Shown: in pieces, positions 34,464 to 42,808 of the stretch | Layout: every line of letters starts with the position of its first letter | How positions within the stretch are numbered: position 1 is the stretch's first letter | Assembly: GCA_002483765.1 (NCBI GenBank) | Contig: DLIO01000038.1 | Location: 1 to 48,146, forward strand | Direction: 5' to 3' | DNA length: 48,146 nt | Source: Lentisphaeria bacterium UBA7640 | GTDB taxonomy: Bacteria > Verrucomicrobiota > Lentisphaeria > Victivallales > Victivallaceae | Program-made: the position numbers and the translations under genes | The notes under the pieces: model-generated | What the model saw: only the letters and a program-made list of their open reading frames with translations | The model's database searches: none | What the model was told of the DNA's origin: nothing

Positions 34464-35405
34464 CTATTTCAGTGGGTTTTCCTCGATATTTCGAGGGTCA
34501 CAGTGTAGCAGGAGTCGCACCGGCATATTTTTGGCGACTTCCGACTCGGCATTTTTCATAGTGTTGTGTGCAGATATTAAACCTTCATTGAAATCAACTT
34601 CAACATGCGCAGTGACGTAATGTTGATTAGGCCCATAATTATGAATAATAATGTCATGGACTCCGTATACTCCTGGACAGCTCAAAATACGTTCTTTTAA
34701 CTCATCAATGATGATATCGTCCGGACACTCTCCTAGTAATGGACTGATGATGTCACGCAGAATACCAATGCCTCCGATTATTACTAGCGTTGCGACTACG
34801 GTACCAGCGCACCCATCAATTGGAAAAGTAGTGTACTGCGTGGAAAAAATTGCTAATAATATAACGAAAGTCGCACCTATGTCGCTCAAACTGTCGAATG
34901 CGGCCGCTCGGATTATTTTTGATTCAATTTCTTTATCAATTGTTCGGTAGAAATAGAACAACCAAAGTTTTATTAATAGCGTTCCCGCATAAATAGCGAG
35001 AATAAGGTTGTTGGCATCAATCGGCAACGGATTAAAAATACGCATTACTGATTCTTTCATAAAGTCCAGTCCAACGGCAATAATGATGACTGCGACGATC
35101 AAACCTGCAATGTATTCGGCTCGTCCATGACCGAATGGATGTTCGCGATCGGGTGGCTTGACCGCAACTTTGAAACCCAATAGCGTAACCATTCCAGCAC
35201 CAGCATCAGAAAGGTTGTTAATCGCATCAGCAGTAATGGCGATACTACCCGAAATTAAGCCTATAATTAATTTAAGTAAAAATAGGAATATATTTATCGT
35301 GACCCCAACATATCCGGATAAAGTGCCATAGGCGAGTCGGTTGTCGGTTTGTAGTTGATGTGAACGATTCTTCACAAATAATTTTATTAATAGTTTGGTC
35401 AGCAT
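34464..35405 (-). CDS. Cation diffusion facilitator (CDF) family metal exporter
   Basis: 313 residues with six predicted membrane segments and a C-terminal cytoplasmic ferredoxin-like domain (from about 215). The transport-site residues are Asn63 and Asp67 on TM2 (ADAINNLSD) and Asp171 and Asp175 on TM5 (AAFDSLSD). HPFGHGRAEY follows TM2 as usual. Zinc CDFs have His/Asp at the first site; the N-D/D-D set seen here resembles manganese-type CDFs such as MntE, so Mn2+ (or Fe2+) export is the best inference. It is convergent with the lipoprotein gene; the 139 bp between them holds no clear terminator. Confidence 0.88.
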   Translation of the reverse strand: MLTKLLIKLFVKNRSHQLQTDNRLAYGTLSGYVGVTINIFLFLLKLIIGLISGSIAITADAINNLSDAGAGMVTLLGFKVAVKPPDREHPFGHGRAEYIAGLIVAVIIIAVGLDFMKESVMRIFNPLPIDANNLILAIYAGTLLIKLWLFYFYRTIDKEIESKIIRAAAFDSLSDIGATFVILLAIFSTQYTTFPIDGCAGTVVATLVIIGGIGILRDIISPLLGECPDDIIIDELKERILSCPGVYGVHDIIIHNYGPNQHYVTAHVEVDFNEGLISAHNTMKNAESEVAKNMPVRLLLHCDPRNIEENPLK

Positions 35406-35451
35406 ATTTTCTCTTAAAAGTATTTAAAATGCTACGAGTCGGAAAAATGAT

Positions 35452-36549
35452 TCAAGAATTTTCAGGAGGAAATTTGTAGATATTTCCCGGTTTAGGATAT
35501 TCATACGCAGTGTTCTTCCTAATCCGATCACAGACTTTGACGATCTCAACACCTTCGTCGAGAGTAATTGGAAACGCTACATTATCACGAATCGCCTGGT
35601 AAAGGCATTTATAGATATCTCCCATGCCTAACTTTGAGGGCGGTGCCACCTCAATAGTCTTTTCAACCCAAGGTATTGGTTCAGGATTGTATGACACAGC
35701 ACCGAAGGGTGGCGTAGTGCGCTCCGCTTCACCAACTTTGAACTTGTAATTTGGTTCAACATATTTAAGGATGATTTTTTCGCCATCACAAGTTAATGCG
35801 CCGCGATTGCCATAAACCACATATTGCGGCATAGTAATAGCCGAACCATAAGATAATTCCAAATCGACAACGCGTCCGTTATTGCCCTTTAAAAGCAGTT
35901 TAATATGATCCTCGGCATCGCCAAGTGAAGAGATCAATTGCAGATCACTCCATATTTCACTAATGGGCGCGTCCACCATGCGAATGGCATGGTCAACTAA
36001 ATGTGGGCCCCAGTTATTCAGCAAGCCACCGCCACAATCAAGAATCGTCTGCCAATCCTTGCGACGCTGGAAGAAATGGCGGTGTAATTTGACCAAATGA
36101 ATTTTTCCCAGCAGGCCGGATTGCATGATCTCGCGAACATGTTGGAATGCCGGTTCGATACGGCGATTGTGGCGCAGGAATATTTTACCCGGATATTTTG
36201 CATCTAACGCTTTGAGTTTTTTTGCTTCGGCATAGTTCATCGCAATTGGTTTTTCCAGAAAAACTATTTTACCGGCTTTCAATGCCATTTTAGTATGTTT
36301 GAGATGGTCGGGCGAACGGCTGACAATTGAAACTAGTTCCAAATCAGGATGCTTTAGCATGTCAGCAAAGTTGTCATAGGTTTTGGCGCCAGTGGCATCG
36401 GCCGCCAGTTTGCGACGTTCAGCATCAATGTCACAACATGCCACGACCTGAAATAAATTACGATAATTTGCGAGCTCGTTGATGTGCATTTCGTAACCAG
36501 CACGCCCGATCCCGATAATTCCCACCTTGATTGGAGTTGTTTTTTTCAT
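35452..36549 (-). CDS. Gfo/Idh/MocA family NAD(P)-dependent oxidoreductase
   Basis: 365 residues. The Rossmann nucleotide-binding motif VGIIGIGRAGYEMH is at 8-21, followed by VVACCDIDAERR; EKPIA (about 99-103) is the family's catalytic-lysine motif. GGGLLNNWGPHLVDHAIRM gives the His/Asp of the substrate side (H-x3-D/H). Members oxidise or isomerise sugars, inositols or sugar acids; the exact substrate cannot be read. No signal peptide, so cytoplasmic. It follows the CDF gene by 46 bp on the same strand but is likely unrelated in function. Confidence 0.85.
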   Translation of the reverse strand: MKKTTPIKVGIIGIGRAGYEMHINELANYRNLFQVVACCDIDAERRKLAADATGAKTYDNFADMLKHPDLELVSIVSRSPDHLKHTKMALKAGKIVFLEKPIAMNYAEAKKLKALDAKYPGKIFLRHNRRIEPAFQHVREIMQSGLLGKIHLVKLHRHFFQRRKDWQTILDCGGGLLNNWGPHLVDHAIRMVDAPISEIWSDLQLISSLGDAEDHIKLLLKGNNGRVVDLELSYGSAITMPQYVVYGNRGALTCDGEKIILKYVEPNYKFKVGEAERTTPPFGAVSYNPEPIPWVEKTIEVAPPSKLGMGDIYKCLYQAIRDNVAFPITLDEGVEIVKVCDRIRKNTAYEYPKPGNIYKFPPENS

Positions 36550-36709
36550 GTGCTTGCATTGCCTCTGTTTTTTAATTGAAAATTAATTATATACCGGTTT
36601 AAACTTATGTTAAAATATCGTACAGCTCTTGTATTGCAAATCTATTCTGGATATTTCAGCAAAACTGACAAAATTCTATTTTAAAAAATAAGCATTATTT
36701 AGTGATCTA

Positions 36710-36740
36710 AATTCACGCGCGCATTATGCGCGCGCGAATT
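36710..36740. repeat. GC-alternating palindrome, copy 5
   Basis: 31 bp: AATTCACGCGCGCAT, T, ATGCGCGCGCGAATT, with one A/C mismatch in the left arm. It sits between divergent genes (the oxidoreductase and thrC) in a 328-bp gap that otherwise contains only AT-rich sequence and the thrC promoter candidate. Confidence 0.88.
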
Positions 36741-36782
36741 GAACTATGACATAACGGGATGATAATTGTCATTTTTAGATAC

Positions 36783-36811
36783 TTGAAATTTCATCAGTGA
36801 CAGTGTAGTTT
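36783..36811 (+). promoter_or_regulatory. Candidate promoter of thrC-hydF
   Basis: TTGAAA (36783-36788), 17-bp spacer, TAGTTT (36806-36811), 66 bp before the thrC ATG; GGTGGAG lies just before the start codon. No leader peptide or terminator was seen in this leader. Confidence 0.4.
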
Positions 36812-36877
36812 ATTTCTTTATTTTTAAGATTTATTGATGATTTAATTTTTTTTAATAACATATAAAATGGTGGAGAA

Positions 36878-38170
36878 ATGGACTGTAAAATAGAAACTTG
36901 GTTGGAATGTGTTGGCTGTGAACAAAAATATGATTTAAATGATATTCGCTACACTTGCAAATGTGGTGGCACCCTCGATGTAAAGCGCGATTTGACGAAA
37001 CTGGATGGCGAACAGTTGAAGAAGATTTGGGAAGAACGTTGGAGTCTTAAACGTGGTGCTTTGGCTTCTGGAGTCTGGCGTTACAAGGAACTGGTTATTG
37101 ATGTTCCAGTCGAACAAATCGTGACTCGCCAAGAAGGTTCAACCAGATTGTATGATGCTGGATTGGCAGGTAAATATGCTGGATTGAAGAATTTTTTATT
37201 GAAACACGAAGGTGAAAATCCTACTGGAAGCTTTAAAGACCGCGGCATGACCTGCGGCGCCACTGCCGCTAAAATCTATGGTGCACAGTGTGTTGCTTGT
37301 GCCAGTACTGGAAATACTAGCGCGAGTATGGCATCTTATTCAGCAGTTTCCGGCATGAAGTCAGTTATTTTTATTCCAGAAGGTGCAATTGCTTACGGTA
37401 AATTAGCCCAAGCATTGGCATTCGGTGGAAAAACCCTTCAAATCAAAGGAAATTTTGATGATGCAATGAGTTTAGTGCAAGAAGTTTGCGAAAAGCTCAA
37501 TATTTATCTATTGAATTCCATTAATCCATTCCGAATCGAGGGGCAAAAAACGATTGGATTTGAAATCCTACATCAATTGAATTGGCAAGTTCCAGATTGG
37601 TTTGTGATTCCAGGTGGAAATTTGGGTAATAATACGGCACTAAGCAAAGGTCTCCAGGAACTTTATGAATTGGGAATTATAAATAAAATTCCGAGGATCG
37701 CGGTGATTCAGGCAGAAGGTTCCGCGCCACTCTCCAAAATGTGGAAGAACCATACTCCATTTGAAGCAGTTAAAAATCCTGAGACGATTGCAACTGCAAT
37801 CAAAATTGGCAATCCTGTTTCTTGGGAGAAAGCTTTGCGCGGGCTTAAATGGTGTAACGGCGTTGTCGAAGATGTTACTGAACAAGAGATTATGGATGCC
37901 AAAGCTATGGTTGATGCGGCTGGAATTGGAGCAGAGCCAGCTTCATGTTGTTCAGTCGCCGGAGCAAAAAAATTGGTAGATGCTGGGGTTATCGATCCAG
38001 AAGCTAGCGTAGTCGGTATTTTAACTGGTAATATTTTAAAAGATCCTGACGCTGTCATTGGTTATCATCAGGATAAACTGGGTAAAATGGGCATCAAAGG
38101 AACTTATGCCAATAAGCCCATGGTTATTGAACCAACGGTGGAAGCGGTAAAGAGAGCAATTGGGGATTGA
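36878..38170 (+). CDS. thrC: Threonine synthase
   Basis: 430 residues. An N-terminal zinc-ribbon-like segment (Cys11, Cys14, Cys27, Cys29) precedes the fold-type II PLP domain. The PLP lysine is K120 in ENPTGSFKDRGM; ACASTGNTSASMA and the PGGNLGNN phosphate loop are present. It converts O-phosphohomoserine to threonine in the cytoplasm, which also feeds isoleucine synthesis. Its stop lies just ahead of the hydF ATG (TGATATG), so hydF is co-transcribed. Confidence 0.93.
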   Translation: MDCKIETWLECVGCEQKYDLNDIRYTCKCGGTLDVKRDLTKLDGEQLKKIWEERWSLKRGALASGVWRYKELVIDVPVEQIVTRQEGSTRLYDAGLAGKYAGLKNFLLKHEGENPTGSFKDRGMTCGATAAKIYGAQCVACASTGNTSASMASYSAVSGMKSVIFIPEGAIAYGKLAQALAFGGKTLQIKGNFDDAMSLVQEVCEKLNIYLLNSINPFRIEGQKTIGFEILHQLNWQVPDWFVIPGGNLGNNTALSKGLQELYELGIINKIPRIAVIQAEGSAPLSKMWKNHTPFEAVKNPETIATAIKIGNPVSWEKALRGLKWCNGVVEDVTEQEIMDAKAMVDAAGIGAEPASCCSVAGAKKLVDAGVIDPEASVVGILTGNILKDPDAVIGYHQDKLGKMGIKGTYANKPMVIEPTVEAVKRAIGD

Positions 38171-38171
38171 T

Positions 38172-39437
38172 ATGAATCAGACCGCGCCAAAGGCCCTGCG
38201 CTTACATATTGGGATTTTCGGTCGGGTTAACGTCGGAAAATCAACTCTGCTTAATTTTATCAGTGGTCAAGCTACGGCAATTACCTCGCCAATACCTGGC
38301 ACCACAACTGATGTGGTCAGTAAAAATATGGAATTATTGCCAATCGGACCAGTAGTTTTTTTAGATACTGCTGGTTTGAGCGATTTTAGTGAACTCGGTG
38401 CTGCTCGCCTTAAAAAAACTTTCGGAGTGTTTGAGCAAGCGGATATCATTACCTTAGTCACCGGAGCAGGGCAGTGGGGAGAAGCGGAACAAAACATCGT
38501 CGCAGAAGCGCACCAACGAAAAATACCATTAATCACGGTTATCAGCAAATCCGACCTTAATTTGCCGTCGCCTGATTTTATCGCCTTAGTTGCCGCCGAG
38601 ACCGGCGGAATCGTAATTAATGCATTTGCTGGCGAAAAAAAATTACGAGATCAATTTTTAAATGAATACAAACGTGCTTTGATTGAATATTGCCCTGAAA
38701 ATTTTTTGGAACCACCAGCTTTAATCGGCGATCTGGTCAAACCCGGAGAAACAGTGATCCTATTGGCCCCGATTGATTTACAAGCACCTAAAGGGCGTTT
38801 AATTCTTCCGCAGGTCCAAGTGTTACGTAGTGGCCTAGATAATAACAATAGCGTTATTACCGTCAAGGAAACTGAATATCAAGCGACTTTGAATAATCTA
38901 AAAATCCCAGCAGCTTTGATCATCTGCGATTCTCAGGTTGTTGATGTGATGGTGCGTGAAACGCCACCAGAAATCGCTTGTACGACATTTTCGATTTTGT
39001 TTGCCCGTTTGAAAGGAAACATGGAATTGATGGCGGCTGGGGCTGCCGCTATTGAACGATTAAAAACTAATGGTGGACGCGTGCTGATTGCCGAAGCTTG
39101 TACTCATCATGCCACCGATGACGATATCGGCCGAGTGAAAATTCCAAATTTATTGCGTCGTTTTACTGGTCGCAAAGACTTGGTGGTTGACGTCTTTTCT
39201 GGCACTGATTACCCTGACAATCTGGCGCAGTACGATCTGGTTATTCACTGCGGTGGTTGTATGTTCAATCGTCGGGCAATATTATCACGAATTCAGCTGG
39301 CTGTTTCATGCGGCGTGGCGGTTACCAATTACGGAATGTGCATCTCATTTTGTCACGGAGTTCTGGAACGGGTGTTATCGCCATTTCCAGTAGCCCTAGC
39401 TGCATTCAGAGATGCACGTTCTAAATTGAATTCGTAA
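38172..39437 (+). CDS. hydF: [FeFe]-hydrogenase maturation GTPase HydF
   Basis: 421 residues from the ATG at 38172 (GGGG just upstream; an in-frame TTG at 38160 inside thrC is unlikely). The N-terminal GTPase has GRVNVGKS (17-24), DTAG and SKSD. The C-terminal Fe-S domain has EACTHHATDDDIGRVKIP and IHCGGCMFNRR, i.e. the CxH...HCxxC ligands of HydF. HydF is the scaffold on which HydE and HydG build the 2Fe subcluster before transfer to the hydrogenase HydA. HydE, HydG and hydrogenase genes are absent here, but the presence of HydF implies an anaerobic hydrogen metabolism. Confidence 0.93.
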   Translation: MNQTAPKALRLHIGIFGRVNVGKSTLLNFISGQATAITSPIPGTTTDVVSKNMELLPIGPVVFLDTAGLSDFSELGAARLKKTFGVFEQADIITLVTGAGQWGEAEQNIVAEAHQRKIPLITVISKSDLNLPSPDFIALVAAETGGIVINAFAGEKKLRDQFLNEYKRALIEYCPENFLEPPALIGDLVKPGETVILLAPIDLQAPKGRLILPQVQVLRSGLDNNNSVITVKETEYQATLNNLKIPAALIICDSQVVDVMVRETPPEIACTTFSILFARLKGNMELMAAGAAAIERLKTNGGRVLIAEACTHHATDDDIGRVKIPNLLRRFTGRKDLVVDVFSGTDYPDNLAQYDLVIHCGGCMFNRRAILSRIQLAVSCGVAVTNYGMCISFCHGVLERVLSPFPVALAAFRDARSKLNS

Positions 39438-39442
39438 ACAGT

Positions 39443-39471
39443 GAACCCCAGTTCGGCTGAACTCGGGATTC
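39443..39471. terminator. Stem-loop between convergent hydF and leuA-like genes
   Basis: GAACCCCAGTTC, loop GGCT, then GAACTCGGGATTC can fold with the GTTC/GAAC, CCC/GGG and GAA/TTC parts paired and small bulges. It fills most of the 56-bp space between two converging stops. There is no long T-run, so a bidirectional terminator is only probable. Confidence 0.45.
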
Positions 39472-39493
39472 AATGTTCGTATAGGCATTGTTA

Positions 39494-41050
39494 TTATTTG
39501 CCGTTTGTCTTGTCGGCAAATAAGATATTGACCATCTTTTGGGTTGCTTGCATGGCCGCGTAAACCTGATCGCTATCCAATCCGGTCGTAACCAGAGGAC
39601 GCGGGCCGCCGCTGTCCCAAGTGATAGTAGCGCCTACTAACGCATCAGTAGCGCCACCAGGTGGAATGCGAACTTCATAATCGAGCAACTTAGGCAATTT
39701 GACATCAACTTGACGCAACGCTTTGCGCAATGCTTTCATAAAAGCGTCATAACCGCCATCGCCATGTGATTCAGCGACCAAATCATGCCCTTTGAAATTT
39801 ATTTCAATTCTCGCGAAAGGAGCCATTCCTTGCTGAGAATGAATGGCATATTTATCTAAACGCATAACCTCATCCATAGGTTGGCGCAATACCGAAGCAA
39901 TGATGAACGGCAAATCCTCCGGCGTAACACTTTTTTTCTTGTCGCCCAGCCGAACAATTTCGCGCAGCAGTTTGTCGCGGACATCCTTCTCTAAATCTAA
40001 CCCAAGCATTTCGAGGTTTTTTTCAATTGAAGCTTTACCACTGAGTTTGCCGAGGGCATAATTGCGCTTGCGGCTGAAGCGTTCTGGCAACAACGCGTTG
40101 GCATATAGATTGCCTTTTTTATCGCCATCGGCATGAACACCACAGGTTTGGGTGAACACATCAGAACCTGTAACCGGTTTATTCCACGCAACTCTTTTAC
40201 CTGAGAACGTCTGTACCAGTTGCGAGAGGTCAAAGAGTTTCTTTTCTACAACTCGAGTTTTGCGATCTGTCATATCGTTGATTAAAGCGGCTATTTCGCA
40301 AAGCGATTGATTGCCAGTGCGCTCGCCCAAACTATTGACCGTGGTATGAATGCCGTTGACGCCCATTTTTACCGCGGCTAACGAATTGGAACTCACCAAA
40401 CCATAGTCGTTATGTCCATGGAAATCTAAACGTATTTCGGGAAATGCTGAATACATCCAATCTAGGTATTTAGTTATTTCTGCGGGAGTGAGGATTCCCA
40501 GGGTATCCGGCAACATTACGCGGGCAACAGGATATTGGGTAATCCGTCGCGTAACTTCATAGACATAACCGAAGTTTTCACGCATTCCACCTGACCAATC
40601 TTCAAGATAGACATTAACGGTTAGATTACGTTTTAACGCATACTCGATCTCTTTACAGACTAGATCAAAGTGTTGTTCTGGTTCTTTTTTAAGTTGAACG
40701 CGGCAGTGACGTTCGGAACCTTTGCAGAGCAAATTAATAACCTTGCCACCGACATCACAGATCCAATCAACAGATTTACCACCGTCAATAAAACCTAATA
40801 TCTCCATGCGGTCTTCCATGTTTTTATTAGCGGCGCCGGCGATGATCGAAACCAATGCTTCTTTTTCCCCTTCCGAAACTCTTGCAGAACCGATTTCAAT
40901 GCGGTCAACATGAGCGCGCATCAGTAAAAAACGGGCAATTTGCTCCTTTTCTAGCGGGCTAAAGGCGACCCCGGGGGTTTGTTCGCCGTCGCGCAAGGTG
41001 GTGTCCATTATTTCGACATATTTGGCAAATCTGCCTTTCTTTTTCAACAT
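39494..41050 (-). CDS. leuA: 2-isopropylmalate / citramalate synthase family enzyme
   Basis: 518 residues from the ATG at 41050, which has GGAG 9 nt upstream; a TTG at 41065 is inside that ribosome binding site. The HMGL-like TIM barrel begins EIMDTTLRDGEQTPG and has the metal-binding FHGHNDYG and VNSLGERTGN motifs. The C-terminal LeuA allosteric domain (from about 400, with ESHGDGGYDAFMKALRKA) suggests feedback control. The enzyme condenses acetyl-CoA with 2-oxoisovalerate (leucine pathway) or pyruvate (citramalate route to isoleucine); sequence alone does not settle which. It is preceded by an attenuator-like leader (see terminator, leader peptide and promoter entries). Confidence 0.85.
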   Translation of the reverse strand: MLKKKGRFAKYVEIMDTTLRDGEQTPGVAFSPLEKEQIARFLLMRAHVDRIEIGSARVSEGEKEALVSIIAGAANKNMEDRMEILGFIDGGKSVDWICDVGGKVINLLCKGSERHCRVQLKKEPEQHFDLVCKEIEYALKRNLTVNVYLEDWSGGMRENFGYVYEVTRRITQYPVARVMLPDTLGILTPAEITKYLDWMYSAFPEIRLDFHGHNDYGLVSSNSLAAVKMGVNGIHTTVNSLGERTGNQSLCEIAALINDMTDRKTRVVEKKLFDLSQLVQTFSGKRVAWNKPVTGSDVFTQTCGVHADGDKKGNLYANALLPERFSRKRNYALGKLSGKASIEKNLEMLGLDLEKDVRDKLLREIVRLGDKKKSVTPEDLPFIIASVLRQPMDEVMRLDKYAIHSQQGMAPFARIEINFKGHDLVAESHGDGGYDAFMKALRKALRQVDVKLPKLLDYEVRIPPGGATDALVGATITWDSGGPRPLVTTGLDSDQVYAAMQATQKMVNILFADKTNGK

Positions 41051-41063
41051 AATTATTATCTCC

Positions 41064-41102
41064 AAAAAAAACGGCCACGAATTCAGAATTGATTCATGGC
41101 CG
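41064..41102 (-). terminator. Intrinsic terminator (attenuator) directly upstream of the leuA-like gene
   Basis: On the minus strand CGGCCATGAAT (41102-41092), a 9-nt loop and ATTCGTGGCCG (41082-41072) form an 11-bp stem with one G-U pair, followed immediately by eight T's (41071-41064). The gene's GGAG ribosome binding site starts right after the T-run and the ATG is 14 nt past it. A terminator in this position inside the gene's own leader only makes sense as a regulated attenuator. Confidence 0.8.
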
Positions 41103-41142
41103 CGTGATATTTTTTATTTGTGTTTCTTCTTAAGTATTAAAT

Positions 41143-41256
41143 TCAAAATTTCTCCACAACCAGTACGGGACACTCTATGGGAAGATAGAATGCCCCGCAA
41201 ATAATGCCGATTAAAATGGCAGTCAATTTTGATTGGTTGCTAACGAAACGTAACAT
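41143..41256 (-). CDS. Leader peptide (37 aa) rich in Ile/Leu/Val upstream of the leuA-like gene
   Basis: ATG at 41256 with GGGGATTTTAG just upstream as a ribosome binding site; TGA at 41143-41145. The peptide contains TAILIGIICG and PVLVVEKF; 14 of 37 residues are Leu (5), Ile (5) or Val (4). It ends 41 nt before the terminator hairpin. The Leu-Val-Val codons overlap CTGGTTGTGG, of which GGTTGTGG (41154-41161) could pair with the hairpin's 5' arm. This matches the layout of amino-acid biosynthetic attenuators such as leuL or ilvL, though the sequence is unlike those. Confidence 0.65.
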   Translation of the reverse strand: MLRFVSNQSKLTAILIGIICGAFYLPIECPVLVVEKF

Positions 41257-41290
41257 CTAAAATCCCCGTAAAAATTATTTAAAGAACTTA

Positions 41291-41318
41291 AATATACTAC
41301 AGTTTCTTGAAAAGTAAA
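41291..41318 (-). promoter_or_regulatory. Candidate promoter of the leader peptide-leuA transcript
   Basis: On the minus strand TTTACT (41313-41318), 16-bp spacer, TATATT (41291-41296). The predicted transcript begins about 28 nt before the leader peptide ATG. No other feature lies in the gap between here and the stop of the next gene at 41407. Confidence 0.5.
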
Positions 41319-41406
41319 TTAAGCAAACATGATTATGACCTACAAATAATATTTGTGAGTACACAAAGTCCATGACAAGCGGGAATAACACAGTTCTCAG
41401 ATAGTT

Positions 41407-41799
41407 TTAATTGCGACGCAACGCTTTTGGAGGACTTAGTATCTCTTGCATAATGATCGCCTGTCGTGAATTCTGTCGCAACAGTTTGGCATAACGGCTT
41501 GGTTTATTCGGCTCCAGCATCTCTGGTTCGTTCAATAGCGGGGCAGGGGAGGATTCTTTTTTCAGCTGAAGTTCCTTTGCTATTTGGAGTGCTTTTGCCA
41601 ATTCAGGTGTTTTGATCGCATCTGACTCGAACTCTTCGAAGTTGTATTCGTTATTATCATCCTCAAAGAATGAACTTTCAGGCTTTTCTTGACGGCGCAT
41701 GGATGCCTCTTTTCGGGCGCGCTGTTCATATACTTGCTTTACCACCCAGAATATTCCAGCAATGATGAAAAATATAAAAGTTACTAATTTGTCGGACAT
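41407..41799 (-). CDS. Small single-span membrane protein, flotillin-operon member
   Basis: 130 residues. One N-terminal membrane segment (LVTFIFFIIAGIFWVV, about 5-20) is followed by a charged, probably coiled or disordered cytoplasmic tail (RARKEASMRRQEK, then acidic FFEDDNNEYNFEEFESD). No family was recognised. It is the last gene of the leftward nfeD-flotillin-flotillin operon, 12 bp after the second flotillin, so a role with flotillin microdomains is plausible but unproven. Confidence 0.65.
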   Translation of the reverse strand: MSDKLVTFIFFIIAGIFWVVKQVYEQRARKEASMRRQEKPESSFFEDDNNEYNFEEFESDAIKTPELAKALQIAKELQLKKESSPAPLLNEPEMLEPNKPSRYAKLLRQNSRQAIIMQEILSPPKALRRN

Positions 41800-41811
41800 A
41801 ATTTAAACCAC

Positions 41812-42789
41812 CTATTTACTGGAACTGGCGCTGTCTCCGGCGATTGAGTGCCGCATATCAGTATCTGCCATGATATTCTTTATCTTGTAATACTCGATGA
41901 TCGGTAAACTTCCTGAAGCCAAAGCTTCAGCAATAGCCATCGGAATTTCCGCTTCAGCTTCAACTAACTTTGATTTCATGTTGGTTACTTGGGCGCGCAT
42001 CTCTTGATCCTGTGCTACCGCCATGGAACGGCGTTCTTCTGCTTTGGCTTGAGCTATTTCTTTATCGGCATTAGCCTGATCCATCTGCAGTTCTGCACCG
42101 ATATTTTTACCAACGTCGATGTCGGCGATATCAATGGATAAAATTTCAAAAGCGGTGCCTGAGTCTAAACCTTTGGACAGGACATTTTTAGAAATCATGT
42201 CAGGATTTTCGAGAACATCTTTATAGCTATCGGCGTTACCGATGGCGGAAACAATGCCTTCACCGACTCGTGCTAGGATGGTTTCTTCACCTGCACCACC
42301 GACCAGCCGTTCAATGTTTGTTCGCACTGTTACGCGAGCGAAAGCAATCAGCTGGATGCCATCACGTGCTATTGCTGCGATGCGAGGCGTCTCGATTACT
42401 CGTGGGTTAACGCTCATGCGTACCGCTTCAAGGACATTACGGCCTGCTAAGTCAATTGCGGTGGCGCGTTGTAGATTCAGTGGAATGTTAGCTTTGTCCG
42501 CGGCGACGAGAGCATAAATTACTCGAAAAACGTCACCTCCAGCTAGAAAATGCGCTTCCAAATCATTGGAACCGATATCTAGTCCAGCTTTTTTTGCCTG
42601 AATCATTGCGGTCAAAATTACTTGTGGCGGGATTCTGCGCAAACGCATGCCGACCATTGAAAAGGGGCTGATCCAAACTCCGGACAGCCACGCAGCAAAC
42701 CACAATGGAAGTGGAATGATGACGCCCAATATTATCCCGATGAAAATCAGCAGGAAAACAATTAAAACTAGTAAGGTCAAAGGATTCAT
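41812..42789 (-). CDS. floA: Flotillin-like protein FloA, copy 1
   Basis: 325 residues, the normal length for FloA. The N-terminal hydrophobic hairpin (LLVLIVFLLIFIGIILGVII ... LPLWFAAWLSGVW, about 5-40) inserts into the inner membrane; the PHB/SPFH domain follows (MRLRRIPPQVILTAMIQAKKAG, VGGAGEETILARVGEGIV). The C-terminal part has the Ala/Glu-rich flotillin coiled coil (ANADKEIAQAKAEERRSMA). FloA oligomers mark membrane microdomains and influence fluidity and protein quality control. It is a close paralog of the gene just upstream, from which it differs mainly in the N-terminus and in having a longer C-terminal tail (about 30 extra residues). Confidence 0.92.
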   Translation of the reverse strand: MNPLTLLVLIVFLLIFIGIILGVIIPLPLWFAAWLSGVWISPFSMVGMRLRRIPPQVILTAMIQAKKAGLDIGSNDLEAHFLAGGDVFRVIYALVAADKANIPLNLQRATAIDLAGRNVLEAVRMSVNPRVIETPRIAAIARDGIQLIAFARVTVRTNIERLVGGAGEETILARVGEGIVSAIGNADSYKDVLENPDMISKNVLSKGLDSGTAFEILSIDIADIDVGKNIGAELQMDQANADKEIAQAKAEERRSMAVAQDQEMRAQVTNMKSKLVEAEAEIPMAIAEALASGSLPIIEYYKIKNIMADTDMRHSIAGDSASSSK

Positions 42790-42808
42790 TATTTATTATC
42801 TCCAAATA

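Noticed and set aside
41051..41065. TTG start of the leuA-like gene at 41065
   Set aside because: This codon is part of the GGAG ribosome binding site of the ATG at 41050.
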